From assembly GCA_032622095.1 (NCBI GenBank), contig CP136067.1:44683549-44747548 (forward strand): DNA of 64,000 nucleotides, written 5' to 3'. Shown here in pieces: positions 35,701-44,999 of the stretch (position 1 is the stretch's first letter; each line of letters opens with the position of its first letter). The translations under genes and the position numbers were made by a program. This DNA is from Siphonodentalium dalli (lineage: Eukaryota > Mollusca > Scaphopoda > Gadilida > Siphonodentaliidae). The notes below the pieces were generated by a model that saw nothing but the letters and a program-made list of their open reading frames with translations, made no database searches and was not told the DNA's origin.

Positions 35701-36026
35701 GCATGCGGTCCGTTTACCTCTAGGTAAATTAGCTAGTAAATCAAATGCATGCACTGTGGTCGCTTCGAATTCACTCTGACTAGTATATGCATGTATAATT
35801 AGCACTATACTAACTACTGTCATAATACCCAAATACAAGCATGCATATATAACTCGGCGATATCAAATTATTTATTGTATAAAAAGTTATACCATTAAAA
35901 TTTCCCCCAAAATATTATGTTATATACTCACCATATGCACAGATAAGCACATATGTCTCCGTCACCGTGACTAGCCCCGATCAGAAGACATACAACCAGT
36001 AGAGCGGCGTAATATCGCGTCAACAT
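21529..36026 (-). CDS. Unrecognised multi-exon gene: signal peptide, Cys-rich, PPPY/Pro-Gly-rich, C-terminal membrane segment
   Basis: Exons in transcript order: 36026-35932, 34687-34607, 34157-34131, 34017-33988, 31428-31353, 31169-31013, 23471-23305, 21708-21529. All eight have GT/AG borders and joined phases agree, giving 270 codons plus stop. Residues 1-20 look like a signal peptide (MLTRYYAALLVVCLLIGA). Next comes CAYLCICCGCG, then a basic part, then YADVDIAFSAQRWVQNRF. A Gly/Pro-rich part follows with PPPY at ~127-130 and ~175-178 (WW-domain ligand motif), a Thr/Val stretch, RR, a hydrophobic segment ~221-250 with CC, and a 20-residue Ser/Tyr/Asn tail. Signal peptide, Cys-rich, membrane and PPxY parts recall Shisa/CYYR1/WBP1-type adaptors, but the order differs, so no family is assigned. 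Links within 36026-34607 and within 31169-21529 are strong. The link between the two blocks is less sure. Confidence 0.6.
21770..22290. repeat. Three ~120 bp repeats with (GACA)n tail
   Basis: ccagaaacatgcc.atatgagcgaggtcaag.acacggtcgcac..accaaatttgagtcggatcagtc occurs three times (from about 21830, 21950, 22072). Then ttcgagtctatgacacacatacacac and cagacagacagacagaagttcc. A transposon tail-like layout. Confidence 0.7.
22322..22560. repeat. Minisatellite, agggtttcatggagat..gataatggatta
   Basis: About eight units alternating between ~27 and ~33 bases (with and without 'atgat'), close to the 3' end of the minus-strand gene, within its last intron. Confidence 0.8.
22785..22930. mobile_element. 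Deleted family Z hairpin
   Basis: agtaatgctctaactaatcgactcattaaccacagc and its inverse gctgtggttaag.agtcgattaattagagcattact flank ttatgggtaacttttcaggattta, as in the centre of 12081-12543. Confidence 0.7.
23305..23471 (-). CDS. Pro/Gly/Thr-rich exon with second PPPY motif
   Basis: Acceptor gtgataccttttcag and donor CGCAC|GTAAGT are strong. 55 whole codons read YLPSSGPGGNFNTSLAHR, PPPYGGYHP, then VHPTTTVVTTGGPIVGNVGY. The phase fits both neighbours. Confidence 0.8.
23815..24482. repeat. Dispersed repeat related to 33398-33625 and 54990-55427
   Basis: aactctatatctaaatatatagagttattccccttccattg..tcttcaattggtatataatatggcat matches 33398-33625. The second half (ctcgacaacgacaattggtatttt..caacaacaacatttgggtaca.tatccct + TTAA) matches 54990-55427. 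So this is the longest of three copies. Confidence 0.75.
24485..24830 (+). repeat. ~125 bp tandem repeats, left arm of an inverted pair
   Basis: atatcgcggaacgtgaacaagtatttccaattgtaa.atctaagaattcattggacaat occurs about three times. Inverted relatives fill 29930-30425. Confidence 0.7.
25028..25175. repeat. Short tandem repeat, cacttctttaaaaacgctctttaaaaa
   Basis: Seven or more alternations of 'acttctttaaaaacgctctt', then two of cgttatt.cgtcaaaaacacttcttcaa. Confidence 0.75.
25176..27425. other. Intron of the minus-strand gene, mostly unassigned
   Basis: No supported exon. A ~140 bp direct duplication lies at 25858-25990 and 26196-26340 (taacgccaycggtgtatactgtt..ggtaaaagytgtagttg). The 91-codon frame at 27000-27275 lacks supporting signals. 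Confidence 0.45.
27426..28483. repeat. Tandem 'gccatcttggat' monomer array, left part
   Basis: About seven monomers of ~150 bp (aaacatggccgccagcagccat..tggat, tgactaaatcctttagcacac, tctcatccaatcgtcaccaaacttcatatggat, ctctagatggga). Interrupted by 28488-28967; continues at 28972-29162. Confidence 0.8.
28488..28967. mobile_element. Complete foldback copy of family X, nested in the array
   Basis: TTAA at 28484-28487 and 28968-28971. TIR AGGTACTCAACCCG / CGGGTTGAGTACCT. The arms share ttgattcgagtcgaggaa..acccatcaaagctcag and its inverse. It splits the 'gccatcttggat' array, so it is younger than the array. Confidence 0.85.
28972..29162. repeat. 'gccatcttggat' monomer array, right part
   Basis: aaacatggctgccagcggccatcttgaattttactctttg..tcatccgatcgtcgccaaactttatatgg continues the array after the nested MITE. 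It is cut at 29162 by the next TTAA element. Confidence 0.75.
29167..29661 (+). mobile_element. TTAA MITE, family W, copy B
   Basis: TTAA at 29163-29166 and 29662-29665. Ends AGGTACGGTTGGC and (inverted) AGGCACGTGAGG. Matches 20390-20856 in reverse: ggcggtgggtatcctgt, gtaaacataaagagcgtt, ttggaacaaatatgaatattt. Confidence 0.8.
29930..30425 (-). repeat. ~120 bp tandem repeats, right arm of the inverted pair
   Basis: Units of cacattctgcaatataaaagttggcaattgaaa..aaatgaattg..acaattgaaatac, about five in number. They are the reverse complement type of 24485-24830. Confidence 0.7.
30430..30950. other. Intron, no feature
   Basis: AT-rich intron sequence of the minus-strand gene without recognisable repeat or exon. 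Confidence 0.45.
30961..30991 (-). repeat. G-run in the transcript just after a donor site
   Basis: C-run with one A on the + strand, hence a G-run in the minus-strand transcript, beginning 22 bases after the donor at 31013/31012. Confidence 0.8.
31013..31169 (-). CDS. Pro/Gly-rich exon with first PPPY motif
   Basis: Reads YGGSLTKV, then Met at 31145 and MNDPPNGGLGGNAGGPPPYG, then further P/G/Y-rich sequence. Donor CCAG|GTAAGG. The acceptor cgattag is poor in pyrimidines, so transcription could instead start nearby with Met 31145 as initiator. The final G joins CA of the next exon to Ala. Confidence 0.75.
31353..31428 (-). CDS. Exon YADVDIAFSAQRW of the minus-strand gene
   Basis: Near-consensus donor GCTTGG|GTAAGT. 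The acceptor is ttaccag (31429-31430), or an upstream gatctag in the same frame. Reads YADVDIAFSAQRWVQNRFPE then QGNAW. Enters in phase 2 and leaves in phase 0, matching TAT at 31169. A 70 bp hairpin (about 31445-31514) sits just upstream and contributes the alternative acceptor. Confidence 0.5.
31445..31514. repeat. Small hairpin beside exon 31353-31428
   Basis: tagatcacgccatgaatctc pairs with gagattcatgacatgatcta. The inner part gctggctaacacgttatagccag also pairs. Relatives of the outer motif occur near 44055 and 58260-58275. Confidence 0.65.
31515..33397. other. Intron with (TA)n
   Basis: No exon supported. (TA)n at 32647-32711 is the main feature. A ~15 base A/C-rich stretch lies near 32325-32350. 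Confidence 0.5.
32647..32711. repeat. (TA)n microsatellite
   Basis: About 32 perfect TA units. Confidence 0.95.
33398..33625. repeat. Dispersed repeat, second copy of the 23815 family
   Basis: taactctatatctaaatatatag..ttattccccttccattgaaaataa and tacatcgaataagttgaaaatacaatgttttggggcttcctcttt match 23825-24050 closely. Confidence 0.8.
33988..34017 (-). CDS. Candidate 30 bp microexon
   Basis: Acceptor caatatttttcag and donor GCGCAG|GTAAGC are both good. In phase 2 it reads KIIRKMSMR; in phase 0 it would read KNYPKDVHAQ. It is symmetric in either case. Phase 2 fits its neighbours. Confidence 0.45.
34131..34157 (-). CDS. Candidate 27 bp microexon
   Basis: A strong acceptor (aacttttggctctctcag) is followed by 27 bases and a modest donor AAG|GTGAAC. 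In phase 2 it reads APPCTAVI and keeps the frame. Extending to the next donor would bring in a stop. Confidence 0.35.
34607..34687 (-). CDS. Cys-rich exon of the minus-strand gene (81 bp, symmetric)
   Basis: Acceptor ctctaatag, donor TCAG|GTACGT. Reads CGCGQHTGWSKRSMRYGYRT then NINARV. With the previous exon it gives a tight ICCGCG cluster. Phase 2 on both sides, so it can be skipped without a frame change. Confidence 0.65.
34688..35931. other. First intron of the minus-strand gene
   Basis: AT-rich, no exon or repeat recognised. A hairpin-like cgaataagaatctt pairing near 35300-35420 was noted but is imperfect. Confidence 0.45.
35932..36026 (-). CDS. Signal-peptide exon of the minus-strand gene
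   Basis: ATG at 36026 opens MLTRYYAALLVVCLLIGASHG, with a predicted cut after SHG, then DGDICAYLCI. Donor TG|GTGAGTAT is strong. Ends in phase 2, completed by T at 34687 to Cys. Upstream on this strand lie a (TA)-rich box near 36072-36088 and an acceptor-like ttgtcattacag just before 36060, so either a TATA promoter or a spliced 5' leader is possible. Confidence 0.7.
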
Positions 36027-36084
36027 TATTATTCTTCAATGTAACTTCGATTCATGCAACTGTAATGACAAAATATATATATAT

Positions 36085-36690
36085 ATAGTTATGTTACATA
36101 TATTTATCACATAATTAGCCCCTAAACCCGGCTTCATATTTTTTTTGGTAAGACACACGTGTATTATCGACACGCGCAGTGGCACGCGTATAAGAGCGTT
36201 GCGCAATGTTATTAATTGGTGTCAATGCCGCCGGAACTTATACATTTATACATGTATGTTAATTACAATATAATTATATGATATTCAATTTGTGTTGGGT
36301 TATTTAGTGTTGACTGCGAGATAAACATTGTTGATAAGGGTGGCTGAACAAGTTTGTCAACATTAAAAGACACATTTAAAATGGAACTATATTTTTTCTT
36401 GAGGGTGTTTTATTTCCTCTTTGGTTGTGATGAGGAATTCAATATTAATTGTTTTTAACCCCAACCGTTTCGAGATCGTTTTCTTTTCTAAATTGTGATT
36501 ATGTCATGACATGGATATCAAATTCGTCGCAATTCTAAATATACGAAATTTATTAACCTCGTCCACTCAATTCAATTCGAGCCTCGCCAAGGCTCGGCTC
36601 GAATCGAATTTAGTGCACTCGGTTAATAAATTTGGTATAGAATTGAGACTCATTAAAGATCCTCTCTAGATATATATGTGAAAACATACA
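36085..36690. repeat. Dispersed repeat upstream of the minus-strand gene
   Basis: ttatcacataattagcccctaaacccggcttca..aagacacacgtgtatta and the palindrome attcgagcctcgccaaggctcggctcgaat (36568-36605) match 9832-10110. It lies at the predicted 5' end of the gene. Confidence 0.7.
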
Positions 36691-36952
36691 CTTATTGCTC
36701 AGGTAGATAACATTGAAAACAACTGAAAACAAGAATCGAATCAGAGATGCGGGATCGATTTGTGGCAGCTATGCCAAACATGGACTTGGATAGCAAATGC
36801 ATTAATTGTAACTAGCTATCATACGCAACACTGTTGGGGGAAGTCTGACATACCAATTATTCCCCACAAGAACCGACCTCGCCAAAGTTATTGTGCTACA
36901 AGAAAAGAAGATGCATGCATCAGATCCCCATGAACTATTTTACAAGATTTAA

Positions 36953-37421
36953 AGGTACTCAATCCGATCAGAGGGTCCTATATTACTATGTCTTTGGCTT
37001 TGGGGGTAAAAAATAATTGATTCGAGTCGAGGAACCTACCAATCAACGCTCAGGGTGATCAGATATCGATATTTGAAGTTTCGTTATTTCTATTCTTTCT
37101 GTCCCAGAACACAGTCAAAATTGCGTTATTATTACCACTTAAAATTAGAGTTATCCATCCTTGTCTGTTCGAATAGTGTTTTGGTGTACACATCTCGAGC
37201 AGATTACGAAGTTAAAGGCAATTTTAGTACTCATCTCGAGAAAATAACAAATTTCAAAAATCAATATCTAATAACTCTGAGCTTTGTTTGATGGGTTCCT
37301 CGACTCGAATCAAATATTTTTTAACCCCAAAGCCAAAGAAATAGTAATATAGGACCCTCTGATCGGATTGTTGTTGTTGGAATATGTTGAGATGGGGACC
37401 CTCTGATCGGATTGAGTACCT
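36953..37421. mobile_element. Complete foldback copy of family X
   Basis: TTAA at 36949-36952 and TTAG at 37422-37425. TIR AGGTACTCAATCCGATCAGAGGGTCC at both ends, with a 469 bp body like 28488-28967. Confidence 0.85.
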
Positions 37422-37668
37422 TTAGTCACGTATATTTGGAAAGTATTATAAATTTAATATATATATTTGTAACACAATTAGCCCCTGAGTTCGGCCTCAT
37501 GATTTAGCAAGACACACGTGTATTACCGACACGTGCAGTGCCGTAAGAGTTTAGAGCAATTATATAATTGGCAACACCAGAACTTTAGTAGTATGTTAAA
37601 AGTCCAGTGCATTTGGGGTTTCCCCTCAAACTATTTGCAACAAAAGTTTCTCATTGGGAATAAGTACA

Positions 37669-39671
37669 TTAGCAACATGCTAAAAATAAAATAGAATCAA
37701 GAAAGGCGAAATTGATGAATTTGTGAATTTTGTGAAATAAATTTGTCAAAATTTCGTAAAATACTCAATTTATGGCTTTTCAAATTTATTTTTTATAAAA
37801 AGATAGTATTTCACAAGGCCTTCCATTTGTATATCCATTTTGTAAAGTGCGTAGACAATCCTGAATACAGTACAGAAAACTTTTACCAGATACGTTCAGT
37901 AATTTTCGAGTTATTTGCCTCCAAAATTGGGAGTTTATCTAATTTCAGAGCAGCAATTTCTCAAAATTAGCTAAAATCCATTTTTGTATGGTCTTATATT
38001 TTGAAAACTACAGAAAATGAAGGGATCTCTTGTTGTTTTATTATTATCTTCTCTAGATTGTGCACAAACAAAAATTATTTCCTTATGCTTCTATGATTGA
38101 GAAGACAAAAAAAAAAAATATTCTAAAACAAATCGTGTCTTAAATTTGCCTGTGATGAAATAGGACATTTGAGGTCATACCACTCAATAAATATAAAATC
38201 CATATTCCCTGCATTTCTCATAATGACACACTGTGAAGGAATTTCCAAAAACATTGCGTAGAAAATCAACTTATGGCCCAATGAATCCTCAGTATTAACT
38301 GTTTTCTAAAAATGCGATTTCGAGGCGTTTTTGTCAATTTTTAAAGGTTTTTGTGTATAAATAGTAAAAGTAATGTTCGTTTACACTAAAACTCTTAGTG
38401 TTGAAATAATAGCTTTACATTGGATATGTCAATGAATGTTACTGGATTTCTCTCAAGTTTCTGGAAACTGACTCTAAATTTGAATATCGGAAAAATGGGG
38501 TAGGGGAAACCATATTGACAAAATCTCAGAAAACATGGATCTTGATATATAAAACATTACTAAAAACATTCTTTCATATAGAGTTTACAGCTTCCTGATC
38601 TGATGTTCATATTCAGAGCTACAATCCTTTGTGTTGCCACTCGATGGCGAATTATTATTTCGGGGTTGCACTGTATGACATGCCAATTAAGTTATAAATA
38701 TACCTCCACTAAAGTACTAATGAAACAATCTACACAAACTAGAATAAAACAACGTTTGTCTGCAATGACCAGAATATGGGATGACAAGATTATAGCCTTT
38801 TGTGATTACACCTACCCCATTATCAACGTTCAAATTTGGAGTCAGTTTCTTGAAAAATAATGTGTGTGAAATCCAGTAACTGTTGATTGGCTTAATCAAT
38901 GTAATCCCACTGCCCCCCAACATTAGTGTTTAGTGTTTCAAATGATTATACACATTAAACACTAATTGTGTTCATTGTTGTTTACTATTTGTGCATAAAA
39001 ATACATTTTAAAATGGACAAAAACATCAAAAAACAGTCCAACATGGCACTTTTTTGTTTTTTTTTGGCACAACTGTGTTTAGCAATTCCAACACAATGTA
39101 TTTAACCTAGCATACTTAAGAGGTTTTCCGAAATACAGGGCATATGGATATCAATGTATCGAGTTGTATGACTTCAAATATGGTACTTCATCATACCAGT
39201 TCTGTGTCATAAGGCAAATTTGGCTATACAATGGAACACTCATTTTGTTTAAGAACATTTCTGTCTTCTCAATCATAGATGCACAAAGTAATACTTTTTG
39301 TGCACAATCTAGTTAGGAAATTAATACAACAGCAAGATATCCCCTTTTTTTTTAATACTGGACCATAAACTATGGATTTTAGCTAATTCTTGGAAATTGA
39401 GTCTCCGCAATTAGACAAACTCCAAATTTTGGAAGCACATAACTCGAAAAATACTCAACGTATTGGAAAATGTTTGCTGCTCTGTAATCAGAATTTTGTA
39501 CTCTACAAAATGGATATACAAATGGAAGGACTTGTGAAATGGAGTTTTTTATAAACATCCCTGAAAACGCATGAAATGAGTATTTTACCAAATTATTGCA
39601 AATTTATTTCAAATTTTTTATCAATTTCGCCTTTCTTGATCCTTTTTAATTTTTATTATGTTGTTTATAAT
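37669..39671. mobile_element. 2 kb foldback element
   Basis: The arms, about 37669-38512 and 38813-39671, are inverse complements. Examples: gaaaggcgaaattgat / atcaatttcgcctttc; ccttccatttgtatatccattttgta / tacaaaatggatatacaaatggaagg; cttctatgattgagaagac / gtcttctcaatcatagatg. The ~300 bp unique centre has no coding signal. No clear TSD. Confidence 0.8.
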
Positions 39672-39839
39672 GGGTTAATAGACTTATTCCTGCTAAGAAA
39701 CATTGTGTTGCAATTAGTTTGAGGTTTAGCACTTTTTTCTCATAACAATTAAAACTTGCTGTACATGTTGGAAGTTATTAACCCGATCTAGGGGAGGGTG
39801 ATAGTGAAACATTTCGGTCTGGTCCAAGGGGCATGTAGT

Positions 39840-40370
39840 AAAGAGACCAGCCATGAGAACATGCAATATAAGTACCCGGGCCACACCAACCCAATCTGAC
39901 AGGTCCATGTGATCTGCCTTGGGACATACCCATGGCTTTATAAAATAGACCCGAATGTGTCCCATGCAATATAAGTACGTACCCCAACCCCATGTCGCCA
40001 CGTCCCTACGTGTGACCAGGTTGAGAGCATGCGCGTGCAATTTTAAAATAGACCCGACAGTGTCCCAAATAACATGAGTATGCGTGCACCTCAACCCTCT
40101 GTCGTCGCGTCCCTGTTACCAGTCTTGATAACGCACACATGAAATGTCCATATAGACCGACATTGTGCCATGCAATATGTACATACACACAAACCCTCTG
40201 TCGCCGCGTCCCTACACGTGATAAGTCTTGAGAACATGCACATATAGTGTTCACCGCGTCCCTATATGTAACCAGTCGTGAAAACATGCACGTTACGTGT
40301 TCAAACAAACACGACAGTGCCCCCGTGCACTATAAGTACGCACACCCAACCCCTATATCGGCATGCCCCT
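39840..40370. repeat. ~110 bp minisatellite-like array
   Basis: Repeated caaccctctgtcgccgcgtccctacacgtgataagtcttgagaacatgcac with ..cccgacagtgtcccatgcaatataagtacg.ac, about four diverged units, GC-richer than the surroundings. Confidence 0.7.
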
Positions 40371-40449
40371 ACAAGGCCGAGTGTACATTAAAATTAACTT
40401 GCGCACAAGGAATGGCTTGCATGGGTTTTCATGAGGCACACACACTATG

Positions 40450-41135
40450 CTGCATGGCCACTAAAATCATCCTAATTAGACGCCACGCGGGCGTTTCGGG
40501 TTGGTCTTTTCATTGGCGGCGAACATATAATCGGCGATGATGACATATCGATGGTTAATTGCCAGGATATGTTTTGGCAATATTCCTTATTACTTCGCGA
40601 ATATCTAGTCGACGTTAGTTCCGCTATACCGACATATGTGGAGTTCTTCATGGACAATATTGAAATTGTGGAAAGTTAGGGGTTAATGCTTATGCGCGGC
40701 CGCAGCCCCCATCCGTACGTGGTGGGTTTTCATGTGAACCCATCCCAATGTTTTGGCCACTAAAATCACCCCAGACGGCCCATGAGCGGTACTGACTTGT
40801 TTGCTTCATCGCGACAAACATTGTGATGTCGCCATTTCGAATGCTAATTGCCTGTCGTGGCTTTGGTGGGCGATCCCACTTGTTTCTATGCGAATATAGT
40901 CGATGGTAGTTCCGCTATATATATGTGTGGATTTATTAGTGGTACGATGGCGACATGGGGGTCTGGTCTGCCATGTAATGTCAATTTTGTATGCAGATAC
41001 CATATTGAAATTCTGGAAAGTAGGGGTTAATATCGCCACACTTCTGCGTGGCCGCGGCCCCAAACAGTGCGTATGGGGTTTTATGAAATCCCGCACTGTT
41101 CTGGTCTCTAAAATCCCGCCTAAAAAAACCATGCG
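40450..41135. repeat. ~300-350 bp tandem repeats (three copies)
   Basis: ggccactaaaatca..gaatatagtcga.g.tagttccgctata.atatgtgtgga..atattgaaattctggaaagtaggggttaat..gcgcggccgc recurs from about 40455, 40752 and 41100 (the third partial). Confidence 0.7.
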
Positions 41136-42104
41136 GCCGGTCTGGGCTGATTCGGATCCTTGCAGCTTCGGGTGGTTTTTAATCACGACACACTGTCAAT
41201 ATATTTTGGCTGGTATTCTGCGATTCGGGGCTGGATTAATACGATTCCATATGATAACAAAGAACAATAATATTAATTTCGGCCTAACATTTACTCCATG
41301 ATGTCCATGCGAAATTTCTTGACACAGGGTAAATGAAGAGTCGCGTATTATATATCCCCTACGGGGGAAATAATATCCCGATAAAAATAAACAAAATGTG
41401 AACTAATTAAGGACCTTTTGAAACTCTGCCCAAAATACGCGGACCTGGTCGGTTTTCGAACTCGATCAAGACATTGTTGAGTATGTTTCATATACCGAAT
41501 ATCAACAAAATCAGTTGATATTTTGTTCAAGCTATCTCCCTACGCATAGCTGCATGGCACTATAATTTGAACATGCCATTGTGGCATGATGGTCTACGTT
41601 AAGAAAATAAGAACGTCCAATCATAGATCAGGCATTGAGACCACCAGATGTACGCACTTTATGGATGGGTTTTCACTGTGGCCCGCGCCATCCAACAGAA
41701 TAACGGGTATAAGTCCAATATGGGCTTACGTCATAACCAAATAAGTCCAATATGAACCAATGTTAATATTTATGTCCAATATCAACCTATTTGCCCGAGG
41801 ATATATATTGAAGTAGCATAATAATAATATCAATATATTTAAAAGAGTAGGATCTATCTGACATATGTGCTACAGCCCCCCCCCCCCGACGCTGAATAAA
41901 GGCTCCCTTCTCGCGCCTTTTTTTAGCTAGTAGTAAATAATTTGGCCATCTTTATAAAACTCGGGTTGAAAAAATTCTTATAAAAAGGGTTCAATTGTCA
42001 ATGCTGAATAATATATGTAATAAATGCAAATGTTTTTCGTATATTTATAGCTTTATTGTGGGTTGTTGTGTATGTATAGTATGCTATTTAATGCTTTGAG
42101 TTTG
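41136..42104. other. No gene seen
   Basis: A short C-run at 41878-41888. A repeated gtccaatat.aac near 41708-41790 has three short copies. Otherwise unassigned. Confidence 0.45.
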
Positions 42105-42108
42105 TTAA

Positions 42109-42500
42109 AGGTACTCAATCCGATTCGATGGTCCCCATATTATCAGATTCCAACGACAACAACAACAACAACATGTTTTTGAAATGCCACTTCAGTTATC
42201 AGAATCGATTAATTGCCCAAAAATAATGCTAACCACAGTCAACTAAAGTAAAAAATTGCCCAAAACCTGTTATTTGTCAACGTTTTGCCGGTTTGTCAAA
42301 TATCTGACACAAAAAAGCCACTTGCTTAGATTAAAGTATCTTTCATTAACAAAAAAGGAATTATTTAGTGAAAATACGAAAAAAGTCGATCTATTTTCCC
42401 ACTTTCTGCTTGGTGACGATGGAGTTACATTATTTCATAATTGTTCACATCTAACCCAATACGAAGGCCTTATGTTGCTGTAACTTTTTCTATACTAAAT
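42109..42500. mobile_element. Family X MITE, right end lost
   Basis: TTAA 42105-42108, then AGGTACTCAATCCGATTCGATGGTCC. The family body is followed until about 42330, then lost. A family U fragment (ctaaatactcattgatgagtagttatcc) lies at 42497-42524. Confidence 0.65.
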
Positions 42501-42576
42501 ACTCATTGATGAGTAGTTATCCCACCAAAAACGTTCAGATAAGCTACGTTGTTTAACATATTATCTGAACATTTAA

Positions 42577-42961
42577 AGGTACTCAATCCGATTCGATGGT
42601 CCCTATATCATCAGATTCCAACAACAACAAAATTTTATCAATGGCCACGTTAGTTATCAGAATCGATTAATTATCAAAAAAATAATGCTATCCACTGTCA
42701 ACTATTGTATAAAATTGCCTAAAACGTGTTGTATATCAACATTATGTTAAACGCAAATTGTTATCGAGAGTATGTCGGTCGGCTTTTTTTGGCAAACTTA
42801 GACTTTTTGCCAGGCCACCAAAAAGTACCGGTGGTGAAAAATAATAGATTTCAAAAATAGATATCTAATAACTCTGAGATTTGATGGGTGTGTTCCTCGA
42901 CTCAAATCAACTATTATTTACACCCGAAGCCAAAGAAATAGTTCAATCGGATTACGCATCT
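42577..42961. mobile_element. Family X MITE, complete
   Basis: TTAA at 42573-42576 and 42962-42965. Ends AGGTACTCAATCCG and (inverted) AGATGCGTAATCCG. Confidence 0.85.
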
Positions 42962-43457
42962 TTAAATCCAAGAAATAGGTCTCATTTTTATTATTATGTA
43001 GAACATATTTGCATGAAATGTAAACCGATGCATGGACTCACCGCGCTATCATAACCTGTTCAGAATAATAAGAAATCCGGCAACCCATATTACAAATAAG
43101 ATAAAATCCACCCGACATTCTCAAGGTTCCACGGCTTAACAATTTAATCTCGAACTTCAATGTAACAAAACAAACAAATGTCGACTGAAAGTTTCCACTC
43201 GGGCAACTTATATATAAAGTAAACAAAGTGGAAGTAATTATATCGAATTTAATTAGGTTTTTGGTGGCAACTTGCTTGAAGCTATCTATTTTGAATATTT
43301 TTTTCACAACGGACCAATGAGCGAAGCTTATTTTGTGGCAGCATCAACTGATATATATCTCCAAAAACAACTCGGGTGGTTTTTAGACACACACACTAAT
43401 CATTAGTTTCACAAATATTCACACACATCGTTTAAAATCACACAATTGTTATTTTAA

Positions 43458-43704
43458 CCCTTTCTAGACTAAATACTCGTTGATGAGTAGTTAACTTAGG
43501 AAATGTTCCGATGATAGTCGTTTTAAAACTTATTATCTTATAACATTTTCCACCAATGAATATGAATGCTTCGGATCTTCTATTATCTTTATTGTCTGAC
43601 TGTCGTCTGCTAATTTATCATGAACACCCCTCCACACAAATAATGGACCATTCCAGTATATACTTTTATGGCTGAATGGGAGAATCCATTTAGTATAGAA
43701 AGAG
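43458..43704. mobile_element. TTAA MITE, family U, complete
   Basis: TTAA at 43454-43457 and 43705-43708. TIR CCCTTTCTAGACTAAAT / ATTTAGTATAGAAAGAG, 247 bp. Confidence 0.8.
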
Positions 43705-44218
43705 TTAACTGTGGGGGGGGGGGTGGGGTATGTAACCCTGAATACATTTCAATTTCGCAATCGAACTATCGATATCTAAGATACGTAATGTTATACGACT
43801 TTTAAAACAATTAACAGATAGGGGTGTGTGAAGTTAGCTGGACGTTCGATATGAGTCTCGAAAGAATTTTTTATTGACTGGGGAGTATCCGATAAAAAGG
43901 AAATATAACTAATGATAACATGTGATAACTAAGAAATATATTCCCCGCGTTAATTTTTCGACTTTATAAGATTCCCTGTCAAAACTTCAAAAAGTTCACA
44001 GGTTTTGTACTGGTAGAATATTATCTCTATACTGGCGTTATCCATAGTAGAGATTCATGGCATGATCTGATGATCTAGATAGAGATATAATCCGGCAGTT
44101 TTGAGAATATATCTTCATATGCCTATATAGACATGTATATATATATACGCTACCTGCATATATACCATAATAATAATACACGAACTGGAAGCGAACATGC
44201 TATATACATCCTATACAG

Positions 44219-44966
44219 TTGTGTTCGGTCCGAATATTCGAATGTTCGAATATTCGCTCGTAAAACTAAATATTCGAATATTCGAATAATTATTTGACTA
44301 TTCGAATATTCGAGAATAATCTCTTGGTAATTGTTTTCTGGTTTGTTATTAGTCTGAGGGTCTCGTAAAAGTATAGTCTATTTTCCACTGACCATAAACG
44401 AATTAATATGACGTAACTGTAACGTTCTGATTTGATTGGCGTCATGACGTCGAAATAATTGTATTGGCTAGGTGTAAACCAGACCGTGCTTGCATGTGGT
44501 CATAGGAAGCGGACCTATAACAAGGCATCGTTTTGTTTTGTTTGCGCGTTGTCACTTGTGTGTATAATATGGCGTCAAATTCAAAGAAATCAGATATATG
44601 GACTCACTTCACGTTGGATGCCAAAACTAAAAAGGCCGCAGGGCTGATCTCTATATATACTGAAAAACGCAACCGGTTGAAGCCGCAGACTGTCCGGATG
44701 TTACACTTCTTGAACAAGAACCTTTAAGCCATGCATGGGACATTGACTACTTGAACTTCATATACAGATAAACTCTTGCTATGAAGTCAAAAGACTTTTT
44801 TCTCTCTCTTTTTTGCGTATAGCATGTATTAAATAATAAATTGGTTCCAAAATATGTTATCTATATAATTTTATAATTTATCTAAATATTCGAACATTAT
44901 TCGAATATTCGCTCGTTATTCGAACCGAATATTCGAATACCGAAATCCGTCGAATACCGAACACTA
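44219..44966 (+). mobile_element. hAT non-autonomous element with perfect 8 bp TSD
   Basis: Flanked by CTATACAG at 44211-44218 and 44967-44974. Ends TTGTGTTCGG and CCGAACACTA (inverted). Both ends are packed with ttcgaatattcg repeats (44230-44315, 44885-44940). Between them lies a 52-codon transposase remnant. Promoter-like sequence (ttgattggcg.. ) may survive before it. Confidence 0.9.
44569..44727 (+). pseudogene. Internally deleted hAT transposase, 52 codons, open
   Basis: ATG at 44569 opens MASNSKKSDIWTHFTL, like the start of a BED-type N-terminal domain (aromatic W and F, but the zinc Cys/His ligands are gone). It runs directly into AGLISIYTEKRNRLKPQTVR and MLHFLNKNL, the end of the hAT dimerisation domain (RNRL.P..V, FL.KNL). 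So a deletion joined codons ~23 and ~24, dropping the whole catalytic core while leaving start, frame and stop intact. It could be transcribed, but nothing shows that it is. The frame runs open upstream to 44533 with other possible starts. Confidence 0.8.
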
Positions 44967-44999
44967 CTATACAGTATACTCACTAACGATGTTGCATCT

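Noticed and set aside
39726-40308. 122- and 100-codon minus frames at 39.7-40.3 kb
   Set aside because: They follow the ~110 bp tandem repeats and show repeated peptide (VTRRDV, TGTRRQRV) without start or splice support.
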